A stretch of 64,000 nucleotides of DNA from Marinobacter sp. EhC06. Its GTDB lineage: Bacteria; Pseudomonadota; Gammaproteobacteria; Pseudomonadales; Oleiphilaceae. The DNA is taken from contig NZ_LXYO01000003.1 of the NCBI RefSeq assembly GCF_001650915.1, positions 112,677-176,676 of the forward strand, written 5' to 3'. The notes under the pieces are model-generated. The model did not search any database, was not told where the DNA came from, and was given only the letters and a program-made list of their open reading frames with translations. The position numbers and the translations under genes are program-made. Below are positions 47,849 through 56,987 of this stretch, piece after piece; within the stretch, counting starts at the first letter, position 1; each line of letters starts with the position of its first letter.

Positions 47849-48126
47849 TCAGAGACAGGAGGCCTTCAACGTACTGTCGCCCTGATAGACACCCTTGCTG
47901 CCGGGACCGGCCACCGGCTTAAAAAACTGGCGCCGAGCGCTCCGCAACGCCGTAGCATCTTCACTCGACACCCGCCGGGGCTTCGGCACGGCGTCTTCCA
48001 GGCAATCAGCATCCGCTAAGGTCAGTCCCCAGTCGAGTAGAGCCTGCAAGGCCGACAACAAGGCCAAGTTCCGCTTATCGGCCAGAATGGCATGAACTCG
48101 GGGGTTGGGTGACCAAAAAACGGGTA
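47849..48126 (-). pseudogene. Remnant of an ATP-grasp-like protein
   Basis: The frame reads LPVFWSPNPRVHAILADKR, then NLALLSALQALLDWG and FFKPVAGPGSKGVYQGD. This pattern (PRxHAxxADKRNL...FFKPxxGxGSKxxYxGD) recalls the middle of circularly permuted ATP-grasp-type proteins; I rely on memory of the motif. Both ends of the gene are missing and there is no start signal. The surrounding region (47677-48489) contains no other gene I can support. Confidence 0.4.
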
Positions 48127-48382
48127 GTTCAATAAGTTGGGAGCTCTATTGCGGCATGAAACCCACTTCAGGGGCAAGAAAAGCGTTTTCGACGTTATTT
48201 TAGCTCAGAGTTCGGGCGTCGCCTTGTCAAAAGCATCGAGTATAAGTTTGACGAAGCGAAGCCCGAGATCAGCTACGGCTGACAGGTCGTTCTGTTACGA
48301 AGAGCAAAATAGCGGTGCTTTCCTATGGCGATGAACCTTTCTTTTCATACCAAAACAGTAACCACGGAACTATCAAATGGTA

Positions 48383-48412
48383 TTAGACGGTATGAATTTG
48401 CATTCCTATACT
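48383..48412 (+). promoter_or_regulatory. Candidate promoter of meta-cleavage cluster A
   Basis: TTAGAC (48383-48388) and TATACT (48407-48412) are 18 bases apart and lie 78 bases before the dmpC start. No regulator gene of the XylS, DmpR or LysR type is adjacent, and I do not see a GG-N10-GC sigma-54 site. Confidence 0.35.
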
Positions 48413-48489
48413 TGGACAACTCTACAGTAAAACGCCTATCAAGGGCGCTGAAGACTACCATAGGAAGCAGAAGCCAAGCAGGAACCAAT

Positions 48490-49950
48490 ATGCGCCAGAT
48501 AGATAACTTCATAAACGGCGAATTTGTCGCTTCTAGCGTTGGCAGGCGGTTTGAAAAGCGGTCCCCTGTCGACAACCGAGTCATAGCATCGATTGCGGAG
48601 GCCGGGCAGCCAGAGGTAGATCAGGCTGTAACTGCGGCAAAGCGTGCACTGACCGGAGAGTGGGGCAAGCTGGCCACTAATGAACGGGTGGATCTGCTTT
48701 ACCAGGTGGCCGATGAAATCACTCGCCGCTTCGACGATTTTGTCGACGCCGAGATGGCCGACACGGGGCAGCCTCAGCACGTTATGAGCCAAGTATTCAT
48801 CCCGCGCGGCGCCGCAAACTTCAAGGTCTTTGCGGACATTATCAAGAACGTACCGACTGAGAGTTTTCACATGGACACTCCGGACGGTCGTGGTGCCCTG
48901 AACTATGGTGTTCGCGTTCCCAAGGGGGTGATTGGCGTAGTGGCGCCCTGGAACGCCCCATTTCTGCTGATGACCTGGAAAGTTGGCCCCGCCCTGGCAT
49001 GTGGGAATACCGTAGTGGTTAAGCCTTCGGAAGAATCTCCTCTGACCGCAACGCTGCTGGGTGAGGTAATGAACAAGGTAGGCATCCCCAAAGGCGTCTA
49101 CAACGTCATTAACGGATTTGGTCCAGACTCCGCCGGCGAGTTTCTGACCCGCCACAAGGACGTTGATGCCATCACCTTCACCGGCGAAACACGAACCGGT
49201 TCGGCGATCATGAAGGCCGCATCGGATGGCATTCGGGACGTGTCGTTTGAGATGGGTGGTAAAAATGCCGGAATCGTGTTCGCCGACTGTGATTTTGATA
49301 AGGCAATTGACGGCATTTTCCGGTCGGCATTCCTCAATACCGGTCAGGTATGTCTTGGGACTGAGCGGGTCTATGTCGAGCGTCCAGCTTTTGATCGTTT
49401 CGTAGCCGCCCTCAAAGAAAAGGTTGAAAACGTCAAGTTTGGCCGACCCACCGACAATGGTGTGAATTACGGGCCGCTGATCAGCCAAGAGCATCGGCAG
49501 AAGGTTTTATCCTATTACGCCAAGGCTAAAGAAGATGGAGCCACGATTGTAACTGGCGGTGGTGTTCCGGAAATGCCTGGTGAGCTTGCCGAAGGTGCCT
49601 GGGTTCAACCGACAATCTGGACGGATCTTCAGGAGTCGTCCGCTGTAATTCAGGAAGAGATCTTCGGCCCTTGCTGTCATATCCGGCCCTTTGACACCGA
49701 AGAGGAAGTCATCGAGTTAGCTAATGCTTCCGATTACGGACTATCCACCACGATCTGGACTGACAACCTCACACGCGCGCATCGCGTTGCGGCCAAAGTC
49801 GATGTTGGGATTACTTGGGTTAATAGCTGGTTCCTCCGGGATCTGAGAACCGCCTTTGGAGGTGCCAAAACTTCGGGCATCGGTCGTGAAGGTGGTGTGC
49901 ACTCCTTGGAGTTCTACACCGAGATGCGCAACGTTTGCATCAAAATGTGA
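48490..49950 (+). CDS. dmpC: 2-Hydroxymuconic semialdehyde dehydrogenase (cluster A)
   Basis: The 486-residue aldehyde dehydrogenase starts at the ATG at 48490 after AGGAA; an open frame reaches to 48325 but has no signal. It has the catalytic pieces FEMGGKNAGIV (Glu), GQVCLGTERVYVE (Cys nucleophile), FTGETRTGSA for NAD binding and EEIFGPCCHIRPF. It oxidises the ring-cleavage product to 4-oxalocrotonate (2-hydroxymuconate) with NAD+, the first step of the dehydrogenase branch. It is first in an operon dmpCEHIFGB with short gaps or overlaps. This copy looks intact, unlike that of cluster B. Confidence 0.93.
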   Translation: MRQIDNFINGEFVASSVGRRFEKRSPVDNRVIASIAEAGQPEVDQAVTAAKRALTGEWGKLATNERVDLLYQVADEITRRFDDFVDAEMADTGQPQHVMSQVFIPRGAANFKVFADIIKNVPTESFHMDTPDGRGALNYGVRVPKGVIGVVAPWNAPFLLMTWKVGPALACGNTVVVKPSEESPLTATLLGEVMNKVGIPKGVYNVINGFGPDSAGEFLTRHKDVDAITFTGETRTGSAIMKAASDGIRDVSFEMGGKNAGIVFADCDFDKAIDGIFRSAFLNTGQVCLGTERVYVERPAFDRFVAALKEKVENVKFGRPTDNGVNYGPLISQEHRQKVLSYYAKAKEDGATIVTGGGVPEMPGELAEGAWVQPTIWTDLQESSAVIQEEIFGPCCHIRPFDTEEEVIELANASDYGLSTTIWTDNLTRAHRVAAKVDVGITWVNSWFLRDLRTAFGGAKTSGIGREGGVHSLEFYTEMRNVCIKM

Positions 49951-49957
49951 GGCTGAT

Positions 49958-50755
49958 ATGGACCAGAATATAATTGATCAATACGGCGACGAGCTCTATC
50001 AGGCGTTTGTCGAACGCAGGACCATCGCGCCTTTCACTGAGCGAGATCCGGACATCAGTCTTGAGGATGCCTACAGAATCCAGCTGCGATTCATCCAGCG
50101 ACGTTTGGATGCAGGCGAAACGGTGGTTGGTAAGAAAATCGGTGTGACCAGCAAAGCCGTGCAGGATTTTTTGGGTGTGTTTCAACCGGATTTTGGGCAG
50201 TTGACCTCAAAAATGGTTTACCAGGAAGGTGATGTCATTGCTCTTGACGACTTGATTCAGCCAAAGGCCGAAGCAGAGCTGGCGTTCGTGCTGAAAGAGG
50301 ACTTGAAGGGGCCTGGCATCACAGCCATGGACGTGATCCGTGCGACCGATTATGTGGCTCCCTGCTTTGAAATCGTCGACTCACGTATTCGCGACTGGAA
50401 GATCAAGATCCAGGACACGGTAGCTGACAACGCCTCTTGTGGGGTTTACGTGATTAGTTCATGCAAAGTGGATCCACGTGAAGTTGACATCACCCTCGCG
50501 GGTATGGTGCTGGAGAAAAATGGTGAGCTTTATTCGACCGGTGTAGGGGCAGCAGTTCAGGGTTCCCCTGCCAACGCTGTGGCATGGCTCGCCAACACTT
50601 TGGGCGAACTGGGGATTCCCTTCAAGGCCGGTGAAGTCATTTTATCAGGCTCTCAATCCAACCTGGTGCAGGTTACTGACGGGGATGAGTTGGTGTGCAC
50701 GATTGGTGGTGTAGGAAGTTGCAAGGTCCGCTTTGAAGGGAGGAGCGCAGTATGA
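49958..50755 (+). CDS. dmpE: 2-Oxopent-4-enoate hydratase (cluster A)
   Basis: The 265-residue protein matches DmpE/Xyl[31 protein letters not shown] with the metal-binding Glu pair, and [20 protein letters not shown]. It adds water to 2-hydroxypenta-2,4-dienoate to give 4-hydroxy-2-oxovalerate. By family knowledge it forms a complex with the decarboxylase DmpH so that the unstable intermediate is channelled. The ATG at 49958 follows the dmpC stop by seven bases, and its own stop overlaps the dmpH start. The product is homologous to DmpH; the partner is told apart by the TSKAVQD segment. Confidence 0.9.
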   Translation: MDQNIIDQYGDELYQAFVERRTIAPFTERDPDISLEDAYRIQLRFIQRRLDAGETVVGKKIGVTSKAVQDFLGVFQPDFGQLTSKMVYQEGDVIALDDLIQPKAEAELAFVLKEDLKGPGITAMDVIRATDYVAPCFEIVDSRIRDWKIKIQDTVADNASCGVYVISSCKVDPREVDITLAGMVLEKNGELYSTGVGAAVQGSPANAVAWLANTLGELGIPFKAGEVILSGSQSNLVQVTDGDELVCTIGGVGSCKVRFEGRSAV

Positions 50756-51549
50756 GCATCACACTGACTCGGGAAGATATTGTGCGCCTTTGCGAGCGGG
50801 TAGAAGGGGCTCAGACCCGCGCTTACGCCATACCCAAACTGACCAACGAATATCCCGGTATGACTATTGATGACGGATATGCCGTCCAATCAGAGTTGCG
50901 GCGGCGCTTCATTGAGAGCGGGCACACGCTGGTTGGCTGGAAAGCGGGTCTGACGTCCAAGGCAAAAATGGAACAGATGGGCGTGAACGTTCCATCCATT
51001 GGCTTCCTGACGGACCGGATGGCCCGACCCGAAAATTCGGTGGTATCTACCTCTGATCTGGTGCATCCGCGGGTGGAATGTGAAGTGGCCTTCGTGACTG
51101 GTAAGGACCTCGCTGGTCCTGGAATCACCGCACAGGATGTTCTTGATGCGACAGATTATGTGTTACCAGCGATTGAAATCATCGACTCGCGATTTTCCGG
51201 CTTCAAGTTCGACCTCGAAAGTGTGATTGCTGATAACGGGTCGTCCGCCCGGTTTGTTGGCGGTGGCCGCCCTCGGTACCCGAAGGATCTCGACCTTCGC
51301 GCGCTCGGAGTAGTGATGGAAAAGAATGGTGAGATTGTCGGGATGGGTGCGTCAGCCGCTGTGCTCGGTCACCCGGCGGAAGCTGTCGCCATGCTGGTGA
51401 ATATCCTCCACGACTTGGGGGAGACTCTCCCAGCAGGCAGCTTTGTCATGAGCGGCGGTATCACCGAAGCCGTTGCCGTAGCACCGGGCGACCATGTAAT
51501 TGCCCGTTACCAAGACCTCGGCAGCGTCTCCGTGCGGTTCGGCGAATAA
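50752..51549 (+). CDS. dmpH: 4-Oxalocrotonate decarboxylase (cluster A)
   Basis: The 265-residue protein matches DmpH/XylI: VGWKAGLTSKAKMEQMGV, HPRVECEVAFVTGKDL and IEIIDSRFSGFKFDLESVIADN. It decarboxylates 2-oxo-3-hexenedioate, with Mg2+, to 2-hydroxypenta-2,4-dienoate in complex with DmpE. The start ATG overlaps the dmpE stop by four bases (ATGA). It is followed by the tautomerase gene 15 bases on. It is homologous to DmpE but distinguished by the family-specific KMEQMGV segment. Confidence 0.91.
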   Translation: MSITLTREDIVRLCERVEGAQTRAYAIPKLTNEYPGMTIDDGYAVQSELRRRFIESGHTLVGWKAGLTSKAKMEQMGVNVPSIGFLTDRMARPENSVVSTSDLVHPRVECEVAFVTGKDLAGPGITAQDVLDATDYVLPAIEIIDSRFSGFKFDLESVIADNGSSARFVGGGRPRYPKDLDLRALGVVMEKNGEIVGMGASAAVLGHPAEAVAMLVNILHDLGETLPAGSFVMSGGITEAVAVAPGDHVIARYQDLGSVSVRFGE

Positions 51550-51564
51550 CAACAGGAGCAGGAT

Positions 51565-51792
51565 ATGCCCATTATCGAGATGCACTTGATGGAAGGTCGC
51601 ACCACGGAGCAGAAGTCCAGTGCCGCGAAAGCTATTACTAGCGCCGTGATATCCAGCCTGGGTGTTCCGGCAGAATCCGTACGGGTTCTTATCACTGAAC
51701 ATCGTGGTGCCGAGTTTTACGTAGCAGGTGTCGCACCAGCCCTTAAAACTCAGCAGGCCGGCTTGGCTGGCCAGAAAGAGGTGGAGGATTAA
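51565..51792 (+). CDS. dmpI: 4-Oxalocrotonate tautomerase (cluster A)
   Basis: The 75-residue protein begins MPII, so removal of Met exposes the catalytic Pro1. Arg11 (MEGR) and the later VRVLITEHRGAEFYVAG keep the second arginine and the beta strand of the family. The product is some 12 residues longer than classical 62-residue 4-OT; the C-terminal tail (KTQQAGLAGQKEVED) is the extra part. It converts the 2-hydroxymuconate enol to the 2-oxo form. AGGAG precedes the start. It lies between dmpH and dmpF, with three bases to dmpF. Confidence 0.91.
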   Translation: MPIIEMHLMEGRTTEQKSSAAKAITSAVISSLGVPAESVRVLITEHRGAEFYVAGVAPALKTQQAGLAGQKEVED

Positions 51793-51795
51793 TCC

Positions 51796-52710
51796 ATGCA
51801 GAAAATCAAATGTGCACTAATCGGGTCCGGTAACATTGGTACCGACCTGATCTACAAGATCCAGCGCAGTGAGTACCTGGAACCGGTCTGGATGGTCGGC
51901 ATTGATCCGGAATCTGAGGGCCTGATGCGCGCCCAGGAAATGGGACTGAAGACCACAGCTGAGGGCGTTGATGGGCTTCTGCCCCATGTCGAGGCGGATG
52001 GAATCCAGATCGCCTTTGATGCGACCAGTGCTTATGTCCACGCGGAGAACAGTCGAAAACTGAATGCGCTTGGAGTGCTGATGATTGACCTGACACCCGC
52101 GGCTATTGGCCCGCTGTGCGTACCACCTGTCAATCTCAGGGAACATGCCGACAAGTATGAAATGAATGTAAATATGATCTCCTGTGCGGGTCAGGCGACT
52201 ATCCCCATCGTCTGGGCGGTGTCCAATGTTCAGACGGTCGATTACGCAGAGATAGTGGCCACCTTGTCGTCCCTTTCCATTGGCTCCGGTACCCGGGCCA
52301 ATCTTGACGAGTTTACCTACACCACCTCCGATGCCATTACCAAGGTGGGTGGTGCCCGGCGGGGCAAGGCCCTGGCGATCATCAACCCGGCAGATCCCCC
52401 CATGATCATGCGTAACACGATTTCCTGCATCACCGACGAGGAGCCGGATCAGGAATCGATTACCGCATCGGTGTTGGCAACGATCAAGGAAGTTCAGAAA
52501 TACGTGCCGGGTTACCGGTTGGTAAATGGCCCTGCGTTCGACGGTAAGCGCGTTACTGTATTTATGGAAGTAGAGGGGCTGGGGGATTACCTGCCCAAGT
52601 ACGCCGGGAACCTCGATATCATGACCGCTGCTGCGACCCGGACGGCGGAAATGTTTGCCCAGGAGATTCTGGCCGGTACATTTAACCCTCAGCCTGTGGA
52701 GGTGGCGTAA
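51796..52710 (+). CDS. dmpF: Acetaldehyde dehydrogenase, acylating (cluster A)
   Basis: The 304-residue enzyme has the Rossmann motif [14 protein letters not shown], the catalytic cysteine in [16 protein letters not shown] and the family end [18 protein letters not shown]. It oxidises acetaldehyde to acetyl-CoA with NAD+ and CoA. In this pathway it forms a complex with the aldolase DmpG, and acetaldehyde is passed through a channel. The stop overlaps the DmpG start by one base. ATG follows the dmpI stop by three bases. Confidence 0.93.
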   Translation: MQKIKCALIGSGNIGTDLIYKIQRSEYLEPVWMVGIDPESEGLMRAQEMGLKTTAEGVDGLLPHVEADGIQIAFDATSAYVHAENSRKLNALGVLMIDLTPAAIGPLCVPPVNLREHADKYEMNVNMISCAGQATIPIVWAVSNVQTVDYAEIVATLSSLSIGSGTRANLDEFTYTTSDAITKVGGARRGKALAIINPADPPMIMRNTISCITDEEPDQESITASVLATIKEVQKYVPGYRLVNGPAFDGKRVTVFMEVEGLGDYLPKYAGNLDIMTAAATRTAEMFAQEILAGTFNPQPVEVA

Positions 52711-53774
52711 TGACAGACTCAATGATCTCTGGTGACAGAAGGAGCCGGAAGGTAATCCTGCATGACATGTGCCTGCGTGATGGCATGCACGCCAAGCGCG
52801 AGCAGATTTCCGTCGATCAGATGGTGAAGGTCGCGACCTCTCTGGACGACGCGGGTGTGCCATACCTGCAGGTGACCCACGGTGCTGGTCTGGGTGGAAA
52901 TTCCCTGCAACACGGATTTGCCATAGCCAGCAACGAAGAATATATCAGTGCGGTGGCGTCACGGATGAAACAGGCCAAAGTGTCGGTCCTGCTAATTCCG
53001 GGCCTGGGCACCATGAAGGAACTCAAGTCGGCCTATAAGGCTGGCGCCAGAAGTGTTCATGTGGCGACGCACTGCACAGAAGCCGATACCTCCCCGCAGC
53101 ACATTGCCTGTGCCCGGGAGCTGGGAATGGATACCACGGGCTTCCTGATGATGGCTCACCTCAATGACGCCAAGGGGCTCGCTGAGCAAGCAAAACTGAT
53201 GGAGTCCTACGGTGCCCATACCGTATACCTCACGGATTCCGCCGGCTATATGTTGCCGGCAGATGTAAAAGACCGGATACAAGCACTTCGGGATGCGCTC
53301 AAACCCGAAACCGAGATTGGCTTCCATGGTCATCACAACCTTGGCATGGGTATCGCGAACTCCATTGCAGCCATTGACGCCGGAGCGACACGCATCGATG
53401 GATCGGTGGCCGGTCTTGGCGCTGGTGCAGGAAACACGCCACTGGAGGTGTTTGCCGCGGTATGCGAACGGATGGGCATCAAAACTGGCGTCAACGTCTT
53501 CAAACTGGCCGACATAGCTGAGGAAATCATTGTGCCGATGATGGATCACATTGTCCGGATTGACCGTGAATCCCTGGCGCTGGGTTACGCCGGCGTATAC
53601 TCCACCTTCCTGCTGCCAGCCAAACGCGCAGCAGAGCGTTACGGTGTTCCGGCACGTGACATTCTGGTCGAGCTGGGGCGTAAGAAGATGATTGGTGGTC
53701 AGGAAGACATGATCGACGATACCGCGATGACTATGGCTAAGGGACGAGGCTTGCTGAAAGCGGTGGCAAGTTGA
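52710..53774 (+). CDS. dmpG: 4-Hydroxy-2-oxovalerate aldolase (cluster A)
   Basis: The 354-residue TIM-barrel enzyme shows [12 protein letters not shown] (Arg, Asp and His of the active site), [14 protein letters not shown] (metal His pair) and [14 protein letters not shown]. It cleaves 4-hydroxy-2-oxovalerate to pyruvate and acetaldehyde using Mn2+. The C-terminal domain binds DmpF. It starts within the last codon of dmpF. The gene is followed by 62 bases and then by the ring-cleavage dioxygenase gene. Confidence 0.93.
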   Translation: MTDSMISGDRRSRKVILHDMCLRDGMHAKREQISVDQMVKVATSLDDAGVPYLQVTHGAGLGGNSLQHGFAIASNEEYISAVASRMKQAKVSVLLIPGLGTMKELKSAYKAGARSVHVATHCTEADTSPQHIACARELGMDTTGFLMMAHLNDAKGLAEQAKLMESYGAHTVYLTDSAGYMLPADVKDRIQALRDALKPETEIGFHGHHNLGMGIANSIAAIDAGATRIDGSVAGLGAGAGNTPLEVFAAVCERMGIKTGVNVFKLADIAEEIIVPMMDHIVRIDRESLALGYAGVYSTFLLPAKRAAERYGVPARDILVELGRKKMIGGQEDMIDDTAMTMAKGRGLLKAVAS

Positions 53775-53836
53775 GGGCCTGGTTTCAGGCTTTATTTGTC
53801 ACCGAATCTACCAACACTCATTACGAGAGGTGAAAC

Positions 53837-54772
53837 ATGGCACTCAGGGGAGTTCTTCGACTCGGAGAGGTAGGTATACGTGTCCTCGATCTGGATGCGG
53901 CCCGCGCTCATTATGTAGAACGTACGGGCCTCATAGAGGTTATGTATGACGACAAGGATCGAAAAATTTATTGCAAGGCGTGGGATGAGCACGACCACCA
54001 CTCGGTGATTCTCCGTGAAGCCGATGAGGCAGGATTGGATTATGTCGCGTTCAAAGTCTATGACGACAAGACCCTAACCGATCTGGAACCGAAGATTGAA
54101 GCGTTCGGCCTTGAGGTGACACACATTGCTGCCGGAGTTTACCCAAAAAGTGGCCGCAGGCTCGAATTTATATTGCCCTCCGGCCACAAAATGCATCTAT
54201 ATGCCGAGAAAGAACAGGTCGGCAACACGTTGGGAACTCGTAATCCGGGCGTTATGCCAGATGAAGGAGTGATCCGGGGGTTCCGTATTAATCGACTGGA
54301 TCATTGCTTGCTTGGTGGGCCGAATATCGACGAAAGTAGTCGTTTATTTCAGGAAGTTTTCGATTTCGATCTGAGTGAACGGGTTGAGGATGAAGACAGC
54401 CGTGATTCGCTCGCGCTGTTTCTAACCTGCTCCACCAAACCCCACGACGTGGCGTTTGTGTCTCAGCCAGAGCCCGGTCGATTCCATCACGTATCATTCC
54501 TGCTCGAATCGGAGACGGATGTCATTCACGCGGCAGACCTGATCGGCAAATATCGCATTCCCGTGGATGTGGGGCCCAATCGCCATGGTGTTACCCGCGG
54601 AAACACGATCTACTATTTCGATCCTTCAGGGAACCGCAACGAGGTTTTCTCCGGTGGCTACGTGCATTACCCGGATACTCCAACCCTGACCTGGGATACC
54701 TCCCACATGGGACCTCTCCAGTTTTCGCAGGACAATATACCGCGGGAGAGTTTTCTGACGGTGATGACCTGA
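53837..54772 (+). CDS. dmpB: Catechol 2,3-dioxygenase (cluster A)
   Basis: The 311-residue extradiol dioxygenase has two vicinal-oxygen-chelate domains. Metal ligands are His in NRLDHCLLGG, His in GRFHHVSFLLE and Glu in GNRNEVFSGGY; Tyr in IYYFDPSGNR and the preceding RHGVTRGNT complete the site. It opens catechols between C2 and C3 to yellow 2-hydroxymuconic semialdehyde, using Fe(II). GAGAGG precedes the start. In most meta operons it comes before dmpC; here it is last among the enzymes, followed by the damaged ferredoxin gene. The partner copy is at 63.5-64 kb. Confidence 0.93.
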   Translation: MALRGVLRLGEVGIRVLDLDAARAHYVERTGLIEVMYDDKDRKIYCKAWDEHDHHSVILREADEAGLDYVAFKVYDDKTLTDLEPKIEAFGLEVTHIAAGVYPKSGRRLEFILPSGHKMHLYAEKEQVGNTLGTRNPGVMPDEGVIRGFRINRLDHCLLGGPNIDESSRLFQEVFDFDLSERVEDEDSRDSLALFLTCSTKPHDVAFVSQPEPGRFHHVSFLLESETDVIHAADLIGKYRIPVDVGPNRHGVTRGNTIYYFDPSGNRNEVFSGGYVHYPDTPTLTWDTSHMGPLQFSQDNIPRESFLTVMT

Positions 54773-54833
54773 TGATCCCAACCCTCACAGTGCGGTAAGC
54801 CAACAATGGCAATAACAGGTGGAGGAAGTTGGT

Positions 54834-55174
54834 ATGTCCTATTGGATACGTCTTGACGAGCTGAATCTTGATTTCACCTGTGACGCTCGACGAAAGGTGC
54901 TTGAGTGCATGATGGGAGCAGGGAAAAACGGTACCCCGGTACCTCGGTTGGGTGTCGTCGTGGTGGCTGTGGAGTCTGCCAGATCCAAGTGGTAAAGGGT
55001 GAATATGATAATCGGTCGATGAGTAATGCGCATATTGATGACGAAGCGCTTGTCCAGAGGCGGGTAATGGCCTGTTGCATCCGGCCCCGGAGTGGTCTGT
55101 CCCTGAAAGTGATTGGCAAATTGGTCTGGCCGCTTTATCGCCGGTGTCAGCAACTCCAAAATCCAGAACTCTAA
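54834..55174 (+). pseudogene. xylT: XylT/DmpQ-like 2Fe-2S ferredoxin, frameshifted
   Basis: The ATG at 54834, after GGAGGA, starts MSYWIRLDELNLDFTCDA and continues to about GKNGTPVP, then the frame drifts. One base back, the ferredoxin core GCRRGGCGVCQIQVVKGEYD with its three cysteines appears, followed by a fourth in VMACCIRPRSG, to a stop at 55174. The two parts make a XylT-type protein except for a single -1 frameshift near 54930-54945. XylT ferredoxins re-reduce inactivated catechol 2,3-dioxygenase. If the shift is real the copy is dead; a sequencing error or programmed shift is possible. Confidence 0.7.
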
Positions 55175-55186
55175 CGTTGTCTCCAC

Positions 55187-55211
55187 CAGCCACAAACAAC
55201 GGTTGTGGCTG
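55187..55211. terminator. Stem-loop after xylT
   Basis: CAGCCACAA and TTGTGGCTG form a perfect 9-bp stem with a 7-base loop, 12 bases after the xylT stop. It lies between the ends of the converging operons A and B. No T-run follows, so termination is likely but not proven. Confidence 0.5.
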
Positions 55212-55313
55212 CATTAGTTGACGGAATTAGTCGACGAACTCTAACCACGGACGGTTCTTTTTTCTGTTAATATTTCGTGTCTCCTGTAATCGGGCTTCGC
55301 GAAGAGGTACCAA

Positions 55314-55436
55314 TGTCTTCTTTCACTATTCTCATGATGGGTGCCATCGGCGGAACTCGCTGAAGCCGGACGAGATATAGTGCTGACCACTCATGGCCGA
55401 CATCTTGAGGACATACGGGTTTCGGGCTGACGGACC
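55314..55436 (+). pseudogene. Fragment of a 2-dehydropantoate reductase-like gene
   Basis: MSSFTILMMGAIGG, then in another frame AEAGRDIVLTTHGRHLEDI, matches the N-terminal NADPH-binding part of PanE/ApbA-type reductases. Only about 40 codons with a frameshift remain. No other gene is seen in 55212-55505. Confidence 0.6.
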
Positions 55437-55505
55437 CATATCAAGGAGTGGGTGAAGATGCAGAATCTAAGGCTGTGTTCGTTGTGGCCCGGCCCTAGTA
55501 TAACC

Positions 55506-56879
55506 TTAAATCCACTTCAGAAACTGCCACCAGAAGTAATCAAGCGGAAACAGGATCAAAACGGAAAGAGCGGCCAGAACGAGACAGAGCCGGGCAGCGT
55601 GCCTCATGGGGATTCCGGCCAGCGGCATGGCCATCATCAAAGGAACCGACTGGTAAGTAAACACGATCGTCGAAAAGCCAAGAACTTGGGTCATCAGTAC
55701 GGCTTCCAGGCTGAAGCCGGTCAGTTGGCTGAGAGGTTCGGCCAACGGCGTCAGGGTGGCGGGAATACCGGCCAGAGTTGTCATCATCCCGGTGGCCGTC
55801 GCGACAAGTGACAGGACGATGAAGTTGCTGAAATCCTGGCCGGTATCCAGGGGCAACCAGGAAAGCATATGAGCACCGATGACACCGCTGATGTTCTGGT
55901 GGTTGATCAAACCGGCAATACCAAGTAACCCGGCAACCACCAAGATGGAACTGATGTTCACCTTCTGGTTGAAGCTCTGTGTGGACACCATACCAATTAC
56001 TGGGATGAGTAGCAGTGTGGCTGCAGCCAGTCCGATCCAGGCTGCCGACATCTGGTGCAGTGAGTCGGTAAACCAGAGCCCCAGGGTTGCTGCCATGATC
56101 AACAATAATCGGGTTTCTTTGAATTCGAAATCACGGACGGGGTTGGTCTGTTTACTGCGCTGTGGTGTATCCGGATATAGCCAAACAATCACTATAATCA
56201 GCAAAATGCTCTTGAGTAATCCGAGCACCGGGAAGTGCAGCAACAAATACTCGCCGAACAGCGGGCTCCAGCCGTGAATGTTTTCTGCAGAACCGATCAT
56301 GATCATATTGGGCATGTTTGCCGGCAGGATGGCGAACGTCGGCAAGTGGCTGCCGAAAGCAGCTGCCAACCCCACGGCTTTGTGGCCGTTACTCCCGGGT
56401 ACAAAGCCGCAATTTTCGGCGATGACCAGAGCAATTGGTATAAAAAGGACAATACGGCCGATCGAAGAGGGCATGACAAACCCCAGCACAATACCGATGA
56501 GCACAGTGCCGGCGATCAATCGGGTGTAGCTCGTATCCAGATGTTGCGTGAAAAAGTCGGAGATGCGCCGCGCAAGCCCGGTTTCGGTTATGGCGATACC
56601 AATCACCAGGCCGGAAACGATTAACCAGCAGGCGGTAGAGGTGAGCCCCGAAAACACCACGTCGGCGGGCGCCAGGGACAATAGCATTGCGAGGGTCAGC
56701 ACCAATAAGGCAGAGACAAACTCCGGGAGCGCTCCGGTTGCGAACAGCACAAGGCCGGTCATGACCAGAATAGATGTGATTAGCTGCTTCCCATCGAACC
56801 AGCCGGCTAACGGTGTCAGCAATAAAACCAAGGTCAGCGCCGGAATCAGGATCAGCGCGATCCACTGTGAGCGTTGCAT
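55506..56879 (-). CDS. SLC13/DASS-type anion transporter
   Basis: The 457-residue inner-membrane protein (from the ATG at 56879; a frame open to 56948 also has an ATG without ribosome site) has about 11-12 membrane segments. It resembles the divalent anion:Na+ symporter and CitT-like families; PSSIGRIVLFIPIALVIAE and LPANMPNMIMIGSAEN are conserved-looking repeat signatures. It is the last gene of cluster B. By context it may import an aromatic or dicarboxylic substrate or export a product; the substrate is not evident. AAGGGA is very close to the chosen start, so the N-terminus is uncertain. Confidence 0.75.
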   Translation of the reverse strand: MQRSQWIALILIPALTLVLLLTPLAGWFDGKQLITSILVMTGLVLFATGALPEFVSALLVLTLAMLLSLAPADVVFSGLTSTACWLIVSGLVIGIAITETGLARRISDFFTQHLDTSYTRLIAGTVLIGIVLGFVMPSSIGRIVLFIPIALVIAENCGFVPGSNGHKAVGLAAAFGSHLPTFAILPANMPNMIMIGSAENIHGWSPLFGEYLLLHFPVLGLLKSILLIIVIVWLYPDTPQRSKQTNPVRDFEFKETRLLLIMAATLGLWFTDSLHQMSAAWIGLAAATLLLIPVIGMVSTQSFNQKVNISSILVVAGLLGIAGLINHQNISGVIGAHMLSWLPLDTGQDFSNFIVLSLVATATGMMTTLAGIPATLTPLAEPLSQLTGFSLEAVLMTQVLGFSTIVFTYQSVPLMMAMPLAGIPMRHAARLCLVLAALSVLILFPLDYFWWQFLKWI

Positions 56880-56987
56880 TCCCTTCAACGTACATTCCTG
56901 TTCTTGTCCGGGAACAGCCAGAAGGCGAACCCCTTCAACATAAGCCACGACGTCGCGACGGGTACGGGTAGGCTCAATCCATCATGT

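Noticed and set aside
48117..48206. GGGG-initiated segment near 48171 as another Tn3-type end
   Set aside because: It does not end in a TAAG-like inner border and has no partner or transposase next to it.
48439..49494. Minus-strand open frame of 351 codons opposite dmpC
   Set aside because: It mirrors a clear aldehyde dehydrogenase; no motif or ribosome site supports it.
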